Part shown: piece by piece, positions 1 through 7,200 of the stretch
Layout: each line of letters opens with the position of its first letter
How positions within the stretch are numbered: position 1 is the stretch's first letter
Source: an uncultured Bacteroidota bacterium
GTDB lineage: Bacteria; Bacteroidota; Bacteroidia; Bacteroidales; SZUA-534
Length of the DNA stretch: 9,802 bases
Direction of reading: 5' to 3'
Assembly: GCA_937900725.1 (NCBI GenBank)
Contig: CALCFP010000382.1
Span: 1 to 9,802 of the forward strand
The notes under the pieces: generated by a model
What the model was told of the DNA's origin: nothing
Databases searched by the model: none
What the model saw: only the letters and a program-made list of their open reading frames with translations
Made by a program: the position numbers and the translations under genes

Positions 1-101
1 TGTCCCCAAATTGCACCATTAATATTGGCATCGCCCGTTTCGCCATTATCGTAGTCATGAAGAGCAGATGCCAGCGTGCCATCGGCAAACTGAGCGGACG
101 T
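1..101 (-). repeat. GLUG-module C-cap repeat, copy 2 (module C)
   Basis: This segment aligns without gaps with 2800-2900, offset 2799 bases (933 codons). The first 56 bases are identical; a few substitutions follow. It encodes the cap that closes a GLUG module, with residues TSAQFADGT, LHDYDNGETGDAN and INGAIWG. Confidence 0.9.
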
Positions 102-3100
102 ATTCCCATATACAGTAGATGTACCATTGTCTGCTAAAACAGCATTGCCAGTGAATTTCGTATTGTCATAATAACAATTCACGATAGTACCATTATTTTC
201 AACGCATATACCTGAGGCTCCTTCTTCACTGGTAACGGCACCATTGGCATACGAATTTACTATTAGTCCTTCGTTTATACAGCACAGCCCAGCACCGACC
301 GAGACACATTCCACTTTACCAGAATTGTAACAATTGATAATGGAGGTATGAGGTAACATTCCACCAGTCAAACCACCAACGCGGTATTCTCCTTTTATTT
401 CGCCTTTATTGTAGCACTCTTTTACAAGTCCGTTAAGATAAATAAAACCACCTATTCCGCCAACTTCCCCAATGCCAACCACGGTTCCCACATTATAGCA
501 GTTTTCCATACGGCTACCAACCTTGCCTGCAATACCACCAATATAATTGCCGTCACCTTCAACCGAACCTTCGTTATGGCAATTGGTAACATACATATTA
601 TTCATATTTTTGTCGCCGTCATAGTTGTCAAAGCTACATTGCACTTCACCAAATAAACCGCCTACATTATCACGGCCTTTTACCACGCCTGCATTGTAAC
701 AACTATCAATTTTTGCATCGAAAGCATATCCGCATATACTACCTACATATCTGTTTCCTTTGAAATAAGAATCAACTATGCCTAGTTTCTTAACCAAAGA
801 TAAATCGCCCATCTTGCCAAACAAACCAACATAGTTAGCATCTTCGTCATCAACGTATAATCCACTGATAGTATGCCCATTGCCGTCGAATACTCCACGA
901 TAAGAAAAATCTTCCGTTCCTATTGGTGTCCATGTACGTGCTGGCGTACCATTAAGGCCACCTTTGTTGTCCAACACATTTTCGTTTATTACAATGTCTT
1001 TTGTAAGTATGGCTTTAGCAAAAACATTATCGCCACCTTGGTTTACAAATTCAGCGAACCAATAGAGATTACCAGCATTAGCGATTTGATAAACACCATT
1101 TTTTAAGCTTGGTTTCTTATATGGCAAAAAAGAACCATCTTGAAATCCATTCTTATTATATTTACTCTTAAGTTCAAATGTGAATGTCGTACCGTTCTGA
1201 ACTGTATTGCCCAACTTAGCGTCATAACTAAGCTGAGTGCCATTATAAAACAACAACATATCTGAATGTCTATAGCCACTGCCTACTTGAGAGCCAACTA
1301 AATTTAAAAACGTAGAAACCGTTATGTTAGGTTCTGTTTCAACATCAAATGTAACTAATGAGCCATATTTTTCTATTGAAGCATGTAGCGTTACCGTCCA
1401 TCTTGCATAGAAAGTATGTACACCATCGAATTTGCTTTCAGATGTAACGGCATCACCTGTAAAACCACTATTGCTGTACCAACCAAAGAATGGGTCGCTA
1501 TTACGTGATATTTGTGGCAACACTATTTTTTCGTCTTTAATTTCAATACTATACTCGTTGCTTATTGTTCCTCCATTCACTTTGAAATCATAACAATTTT
1601 TAACGGTACTATTGTCATACTCACCGCATATTCCATCGTAATAAGACGTTCCACTTACACTGCCCACATTGTAGCAGTTGCTTATAATGCAGTCTTCATT
1701 ATTTTCACCGCAAATACCACCAACATGATGGTTTATGGCATTTACACTTCCTGTGTTATAGCAATTTGTAATTTCTTTATTACTATAATTATCACCGCAT
1801 ATTGCTCCAACATATTTGTTCCCATAGAAATAAGAATCAATTATGCCAACATTCTTAACAATACCTGTTTGACTCATAACCCCAATTAAACCAACACTCG
1901 TTTGGTCTTCATTATTGAAATACAATCCGCTTATTGTATGTCCATCGCCATCGAAAATGCCTTTAAAGCCAACATTTTCATCTTCTCCATCGTCATCACG
2001 GTCATAGCAATACCCAATAGGGAACCATTCGCGAAATCCGCCAGCATTGGTTTCTTTTCCAGATTCTTCATCAAACACCAATGAAGAGAGAACATCTTCA
2101 TTTACAATAATGTCTTTTGTAAGTACAGCATTGGCTTTTGCATTATCGTCACCTTTGTTTACATAGTTGGCAAATAAATACAATTCATCGTCCGTACTTA
2201 TTGCAAACGCTTGTTCATTTGCGCCAATTGTTCCATCGCCATCCACATCGTATGCAACAACTTGTAATTGCAAAAATGTCATTTTGAACGTTGGATTCTC
2301 TACGTTAGAGTTTGCAACATCGTATGTGTAAGAAATCTCGGTAGTTGACAACGACGAAGGAATGAATTTTGTTCCACCTGTTGTTTCGTCTTTCTCGATT
2401 GTGGCACCTGTTACATTCGACACGTTTTCGAAAACAACATTCGGCATTACAAAGCCTGTTGGATCGACAAGTCCTTTATCCAACTCATTATTAGAAAGAA
2501 CGAGAGTCGCCACAGCAGTATTTGCCGACAAATCAAGTTCCGTTATTTTGTTATTGCCACACTCCAAAGACTCTAAGGCAGTGAAATATTCGATTCCTTT
2601 TAATGATTCTATTTCTTTACCACTGCACGATATTTCTACAGTTGCTTCAATCTCCTCTTTACTCAATGTTCCATCCTCGTCGGCATCAATTTCGTCCAAG
2701 ACAAATTGACGGAAATTTGCGTCAGGGAAGTTTGTTTCGTCAATTGCTACAACAAGTATTTTCTTACTAAAGTTAGGACTAGCATCTTGACCAACCGTTT
2801 GTCCCCAAATTGCACCATTAATATTGGCATCGCCCGTTTCGCCATTATCGTAGTTGTGAAGAGCCGTTGCCACCGTGCCATCGGCAAATTGAGCGGATGT
2901 TCTTGCGCCATCCGTTTTTTCTGATGAAGCAAGATAATAACAATTTGTAATGTTATCGGATTCATCCCCGCAAATTCCCCCGTGAGAATAATTATTCAGA
3001 TCCTCTATACTTCCAATGTTATAACAGTTGATTATATTAACATTGTCATAAGCACTACCACAAATACCGCCAACATGATATGATGAACCTATGGTTTTAC

Positions 3101-3788
3101 CCATATTGTAACAATTAACTATATTAACATTTTGGGCTTTGCCACAAATTCCACCAAGATCATCGAAACCACTATATATATTTCCATGGCCATATAAATT
3201 ACATGTATTATAACAATTGATTATTTCTACATTATACGCTTGTCCACAAATACCACCGATACAATCATGTGCATTAATATAAGAGTCAACAATGCCAACA
3301 TTTTTAATTACGGCTTTTTTAATCAATTCTCCTGATTCCCATGTGCCATAAACATTACCAAACAAGCCAACATATTTACCATTGGACATGTCATCGTTGA
3401 AATAAAGTCCACTAACAGTATGCCCATTGCCATCGAAATTTCCAGAATAAGGGAATTCAGTTGTTCCTATTGGAGTCCATATGCGTGCAGGCGTACCATT
3501 AAGGTTTCCTTCGTTGTCCAACACATTTTCGTTTACAACAATGTCTTTTGTAAGTATGGCATTGGCTTTTGCATTATCGCCACCTTGGTTTACATATTCA
3601 GCGAACCAATAGAGATTACCAGCATTAGCGATTTCGAATGCGCCATCAGTATTGGCAGAAGGCGCTTGATATGGCTGACTGACATCGGTAGAGAACCCGT
3701 TCTCGTCATAAACAACCCCGCTTGCAAGCGCATTGGCGCTCAGCAACGTTGCGCCCATTAGGGCTAAAATAAATTTGTTCGTTTTCAT
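1..3788 (-). CDS. Exported GLUG-repeat protein with EF-hand/leucine-rich and InlB-type modules (3' end outside window)
   Basis: The frame is open from ATG at 3786-3788 to the left edge: 1262 codons checked triplet by triplet, no stop. Residues 1-22 form a signal peptide (MKTNK, hydrophobic stretch, cleavage after ALA), which supports this start. Module A (about 48-343) opens with an IANAGNLYWFAEYVN-type cap and has GLUG repeats of form GGICG...INCYN. Residues 344-447 carry FPDANF, an EF-hand loop (DADEDGTLSKEE, 368-379) and leucine-rich repeats (IESLKGIEYF, ITELDLS). A second EF-like loop, DVDGDGTIGANE, lies at 514-525. Module B (526-733) has GLUG repeats and is followed by one InlB-type repeat (about 737-797, FFGWYSNSGF...FYARW). 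Module C (from about 894) has eight or so GLUG turns and runs off the window. GLUG repeats are known from secreted bacterial proteins and predicted to form beta-solenoids; I infer an exported surface or adhesin-like protein. No enzyme motif is visible. A T9SS tail may lie outside the window. Confidence 0.9.
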   Translation of the reverse strand, partial: MKTNKFILALMGATLLSANALASGVVYDENGFSTDVSQPYQAPSANTDGAFEIANAGNLYWFAEYVNQGGDNAKANAILTKDIVVNENVLDNEGNLNGTPARIWTPIGTTEFPYSGNFDGNGHTVSGLYFNDDMSNGKYVGLFGNVYGTWESGELIKKAVIKNVGIVDSYINAHDCIGGICGQAYNVEIINCYNTCNLYGHGNIYSGFDDLGGICGKAQNVNIVNCYNMGKTIGSSYHVGGICGSAYDNVNIINCYNIGSIEDLNNYSHGGICGDESDNITNCYYLASSEKTDGARTSAQFADGTVATALHNYDNGETGDANINGAIWGQTVGQDASPNFSKKILVVAIDETNFPDANFRQFVLDEIDADEDGTLSKEEIEATVEISCSGKEIESLKGIEYFTALESLECGNNKITELDLSANTAVATLVLSNNELDKGLVDPTGFVMPNVVFENVSNVTGATIEKDETTGGTKFIPSSLSTTEISYTYDVANSNVENPTFKMTFLQLQVVAYDVDGDGTIGANEQAFAISTDDELYLFANYVNKGDDNAKANAVLTKDIIVNEDVLSSLVFDEESGKETNAGGFREWFPIGYCYDRDDDGEDENVGFKGIFDGDGHTISGLYFNNEDQTSVGLIGVMSQTGIVKNVGIIDSYFYGNKYVGAICGDNYSNKEITNCYNTGSVNAINHHVGGICGENNEDCIISNCYNVGSVSGTSYYDGICGEYDNSTVKNCYDFKVNGGTISNEYSIEIKDEKIVLPQISRNSDPFFGWYSNSGFTGDAVTSESKFDGVHTFYARWTVTLHASIEKYGSLVTFDVETEPNITVSTFLNLVGSQVGSGYRHSDMLLFYNGTQLSYDAKLGNTVQNGTTFTFELKSKYNKNGFQDGSFLPYKKPSLKNGVYQIANAGNLYWFAEFVNQGGDNVFAKAILTKDIVINENVLDNKGGLNGTPARTWTPIGTEDFSYRGVFDGNGHTISGLYVDDEDANYVGLFGKMGDLSLVKKLGIVDSYFKGNRYVGSICGYAFDAKIDSCYNAGVVKGRDNVGGLFGEVQCSFDNYDGDKNMNNMYVTNCHNEGSVEGDGNYIGGIAGKVGSRMENCYNVGTVVGIGEVGGIGGFIYLNGLVKECYNKGEIKGEYRVGGLTGGMLPHTSIINCYNSGKVECVSVGAGLCCINEGLIVNSYANGAVTSEEGASGICVENNGTIVNCYYDNTKFTGNAVLADNGTSTVYGNTSAQFADGTLASALHDYDNGETGDANINGAIWG
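858..1075 (-). repeat. GLUG-module N-cap repeat, copy 2 (module C)
   Basis: It aligns gap-free with 3405-3622, offset 2547 bases (849 codons), with scattered substitutions and several long identical runs. It encodes the module entry: NLYWFAEFVNQGGDN, ILTKDIVINENVLDN, LNGTPARTWTPIGT and FDGNGHTISGLY. Confidence 0.88.
2800..2900 (-). repeat. GLUG-module C-cap repeat, copy 1 (module A)
   Basis: This is the partner of 1-101 and encodes TSAQFADGT, LHNYDNGETGDAN and INGAIWG at the end of module A. Directly downstream on the minus strand comes the EF-hand/leucine-rich insert, so the equivalent insert may follow module C beyond the left edge. Confidence 0.9.
3405..3622 (-). repeat. GLUG-module N-cap repeat, copy 1 (module A)
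   Basis: This is the partner of 858-1075 and encodes NLYWFAEYVNQGGDN, ILTKDIVVNENVLDN, LNGTPARIWTPIGT and FDGNGHTVSGLY. A diverged third version opens module B (about 1920-2215), with LYLFANYVN and LTKDIIVNEDVL. Confidence 0.88.
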
Positions 3789-3819
3789 ATTTTCCAAGTA
3801 TTAATTAACAGGATTAAAT

Positions 3820-3942
3820 TTAGTAATTAGTCATATTGCAAAAACTTGTACACCTCAACACTAAAGATGTAGCAGAAGAAAGTTCCAATGTGCCATATTT
3901 CATAAAACCATCAATATCAAATTGTTGAAATTTATCGTTCAT
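3820..3942 (-). CDS. Possible 40-residue small ORF upstream of the GLUG gene
   Basis: An ATG at 3940-3942 opens 40 codons ending in TAA at 3820-3822, 31 bases before the ATG of the GLUG gene. The peptide starts MNDKFQQFDIDGF and ends LRCTSFCNMTNY. It is mostly polar, with two cysteines close together near the C terminus and no signal peptide or membrane segment. An in-frame ATG at 3961-3963 would add seven residues. I do not recognise the family. A 40-codon open frame can occur by chance, and no convincing ribosome-binding site or promoter was found. It could be a leader peptide, an unannotated small protein, or noncoding leader of the GLUG gene. Confidence 0.25.
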   Translation of the reverse strand: MNDKFQQFDIDGFMKYGTLELSSATSLVLRCTSFCNMTNY

Positions 3943-3949
3943 AATCACT

Positions 3950-3969
3950 GCATATAAAAGCATATAAAA
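3950..3969. repeat. Two tandem 10-bp units, gcatataaaa
   Basis: The decamer gcatataaaa occurs twice back to back (3950-3959 and 3960-3969), about 160 bases upstream of the GLUG gene start and just upstream of the small ORF candidate. A period of one helical turn would fit a protein-binding site, but the sequence is AT-rich and short, so chance or slippage is equally possible. Confidence 0.4.
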
Positions 3970-4115
3970 AGATGACTACATTTTTTCGATTTTATGATTG
4001 CTGATTACAGGGACAATGACATACGGCATACTTCAATGGGAAAAATGGCTTTTTTGCGGATAACACGACATAAAAAAATGTCATTCAGGCTACAAGTTTT
4101 TCAAGCACAAATGAC

Positions 4116-4153
4116 AAAAACAAAAAGGCCACGGCAGAAACCTACCGCAGCCT
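4116..4153 (-). terminator. Intrinsic terminator after the InlB-repeat gene
   Basis: Read on the minus strand, AGGCTGCGGTAG (4142-4153) pairs over all 12 positions with CTGCCGTGGCCT (4126-4137), using three G-U wobbles, around a four-base loop GTTT. The stem is followed at once by TTTTTGTTTTT (4116-4126). It lies about 40 bases past the TGA of the InlB-repeat gene. This is a textbook Rho-independent terminator and argues that the GLUG gene is transcribed separately. Confidence 0.85.
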
Positions 4154-4154
4154 G

Positions 4155-4200
4155 ATTATCAATTATCAATCCCGATAGCCATCGGGATCAATTATCAATT
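4155..4200. repeat. Palindrome flanked by ATTATCA repeats, overlapping the stop codon of the InlB-repeat gene
   Basis: A perfect 8-bp inverted repeat, atcccgat (4169-4176) and atcgggat (4181-4188) with loop agcc, is flanked on both sides by copies of attatcaatt. The right flank contains the TGA stop (4195-4197), so the element supplies the end of the gene. Palindromes of the CCCGATAGC type next to AATTATCAATT tracts resemble dispersed intergenic repeats I associate with Bacteroidota; that is recollection and was not searched. Confidence 0.65.
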
Positions 4201-7200
4201 TTGTACAACAGCCACCCGTTGCACCTTGTTGCCTGTGCGAACAATGTAGATGCCCTCACGTGGCAATGCAATCTCTACCGATGGACACGATTCGCGCATT
4301 TCAATGCAACGGCCTGTGGCATCGTAAACGTAGATGTCGGCATCGGCGTTCTCCACTACTATCACGTTATGGTGAGCGTAGATGACTACTTCGGCTGTCT
4401 CCAACTCGTCAATGTCGGTCAACTTGGTGCCTTCGGCAGTGCGTATGTCGGTAGCACCGCAACCATGGTCGCAGACGGCTGTCTCGGTGCCGTCGGCTTC
4501 AGTTGTTGCATCGTTGTTGTAGATGTAGTTGGTGAACGAGTGACCAAGAGCAGGAATTGTCTGCTGTGCCACGATAACCTCGCCGCAGACTGAGCAACGC
4601 GAGCCCTCGGTCAGGCCTGCTACGGTGCAGGTTGACGAAACACCGGCAATGGTTTCTATCTTATGGCCAAGTGCAGGAATTGTCTGCTGTGCCACAAGCA
4701 CACTGTCGCAGACTGAGCAGTGCTTGCCTTCGGTCAGGCCTGCCACGGTGCAGGTTGCGGCTACGGCTGAGTCAACAACAATCTTGTGACCAAATGGAAT
4801 TGTCTGCTGTGCCACAAGCACGCTGCCGCATACCGAGCAGTGCTTGCCTTCGGTAAGACCTGTGGCTGAGCAGGTCGCAGTTTTGGCTGAATCGACTACT
4901 ACAGTGTGGGCAATCTTTGCAACTATCTGCTGTGCAACAAGCACGCTATCGCATACCGAGCAATGCTTGCCTTCGGTTAGGCCTGCAGTGGTGCATGTTG
5001 CCGTTACTGCGGTATCAACAACTACGGTGTGGGCAAGTTTTGCGATGGTATCAGTTTCCACCTCGCCACAAGCGCAAGCACGTGTACGCAAGCCAGCGAC
5101 TGCGCAAGTTGCAACCAATGTCGTATCCCAGTTGCCGAACGAGTGTGCCTCGAACAGTGCGGTCAATTCTACATTTCCAAATGAGCCCTTGACAATTTGA
5201 GTCACTTCAGCATTTTCATTGTCAATCCATTTCACGAAATGATAGCCTTCTTTTTCGGGTTTAATGGTTGACAAATCTATGGTTTTCGACTCTATCGTAT
5301 ATGTCATTGGATCAATGGCGCCACCGCCATTAGTTTCGAACGTGATGGTGTAATCGGTTAACTCCCACTTGGCCGTAAGGGTCAGATTGTCCGCTGGCAT
5401 CTTGCCGTCTGACGGAAGATTATCCCAGCCTGTGAACGTGTAGCCAAGTTTGACAGGTTGTGGAAAATCGAAGTCATCATCTACTGTATGTTCTTCGACA
5501 GGCACGACATCAGAAGGCCAATTTCCGCCGTTGAGATTATACGTGATGGTGTAATATTCGTAATTCCACTTTGCGTAGAAAGTCTTGTTGCCTGTTGAGC
5601 CTGAGTTGATGGCTATGTCACTTATTGTGTTGTTCAACTCTCTGTCGCTGAACCATCCAACGAACTCCGCGCCGGCGCGGTCGCCGAGAAGAGATAATGT
5701 CACATTGTCATTTATTGTGTAGGATGTCTGATTGTTGTTGTCAACGTCTTCAGGGCAGTTTTCGTAGGTGATGGTGTACTCTGTAAGACTCCACTTGGCG
5801 TACAAATCCATGTCGCCTGTAACCGTATTTGATGAGAAATCCCACTCGGTACCATCAGCAAAATTACTGGTGGTGTACCATTTGCCGGCAAATGTGTAGC
5901 CTGTTTCCGTCATGTTGCCATCGGTTGGAGCAGTGATTGTGCTTCCATTAGGAACATGCTCCTTCTTAGCAGGCGCAGTGCCGTACTTAGTCACGAATGT
6001 AACAGTATTACCGTTCAGAATGGTGAAGGTTGCGCCGGTGAAATCAATCTCGTAATTATTGCCTGCGGAAAGTGCGTCTATCGTAATCTCGTATTGGCCA
6101 ACATTCTCGCCAACTGCGCGTGCCAGAGAACCGCTCAAAATTGAACTGTTTTCTCCGTTCTTGAAGCCATCTGCCGTGTATGTGAGCGTTGGGTCGGCTT
6201 GCCCGTAGGTTTTGGATATGGCATCGGCTGTAACGGTCAAGGTTGCCTTTTCGATGGTGAAGAAGTCGCCGGTGAAATCAATCTCGTAATTATTGCCTGC
6301 GGAAAGTGCGCCTATCGTAATCTCGTATTGGCCAGCATTCTCGCCAACTGCGCGTGCCAGAGAACCGCTCAAAATTGACTTGTTTTCATCTCCGTTCTTG
6401 AAGCCATCTGCCGTGTATGTGAGCGTTGGGTCGGCTTGGCCGTAAGACTTGGATTTTGGGTTGGCTTTCACGTACAAGGTTGCCTTTTCGATGGTGAAGT
6501 CAGCAAAACCTGTTGCGTACCATTCGTCGTCGTTTTCATCATACGCAGCGGTAACCTTGTAATTGCCGGCCGCCGTGGTGCTGCTGGGTGTTACGGGATT
6601 GCCTTCGCTGTCTGTGTATGTGATAGTTACCAAACTATTGTCTATCTGAGTGCCGTTCTTTTTTACGGTTGGCGTGTTGGGCGAATCGCCGTATTCCCAG
6701 TCATCGAGGCTTACTGACAAGGTTTTCTTCAAGGTTGCCTGTACAGTAACGCCGGAAGCAGGAACGGTAAATGAATAGATTCCGCTGTTTTCTGAAACCG
6801 TTACATTCGGTGTGGTTGTAAAGGCTTCCACAGAGGAACCGGGTTCGAGTCCGTAACCGTCAGAAGCCTTGAAATATACTGTTGAACCGCAATCAAATAA
6901 ATTGTCGGTGGCGGTAATACTATTACCACCAGCATCACAGAACTCCATGTGGTCAGGAATTGTTATGGTGTACTTAATCGGCTTCCACTTGGCGTAAAAA
7001 TGCTTGGTGCCTTTTGAATTCTCTTCGATCTTTGTCACCACGTCGCCAGAGAATTCCGCATTTTGGTACCAGCCGTCGAAGGTGTAACCATCTCTTTCCG
7101 GACTATTTAATGTGTATGAATACAGTGAAATGTACCTTTCGGGATTGGTAACACCGGCTGGCAATGAGCCGCCGTTGAGTTCGTAGGTGATGGCGTAATA

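Larger units (their letters stand above)
3789..4115. other. AT-rich intergenic leader region of the GLUG gene
   Basis: This stretch must hold the promoter of the GLUG gene, since a terminator precedes it. No site matches the Bacteroides consensus (TTTG, 19-21 bases, TAnnTTTG) well. The nearest candidate is TAAATTTA, read on the minus strand about 30 bases before the ATG, with TTTG only 16 bases further upstream. The ATG is preceded by A/T-rich sequence with GGAAAAT and no strong Shine-Dalgarno site. A weak inverted repeat (gacat, six A, atgtc) lies at 4067-4082. Apart from the small ORF candidate and the 10-bp tandem repeat, I see nothing else. Confidence 0.5.

Noticed and set aside
873..3761. 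Several plus-strand open frames of 60-125 codons between 873 and 3761
   Set aside because: They lie antisense to the continuous 1262-codon minus-strand frame and have no recognisable domains; they are by-products of its repetitive composition.
4067..4082. gacat-A6-atgtc inverted repeat as an operator or terminator
   Set aside because: The arms are only five bases and AT-rich; expected by chance in such sequence.
3789..4115. Bacteroides-type promoter for the GLUG gene
   Set aside because: Only partial matches to TAnnTTTG were found and spacing to TTTG was wrong, so no promoter was annotated.
4441..5151. Regular 120-123 bp repeats as a CRISPR-like array
   Set aside because: The whole unit is coding and conserved as protein; there are no short repeats with unique spacers.
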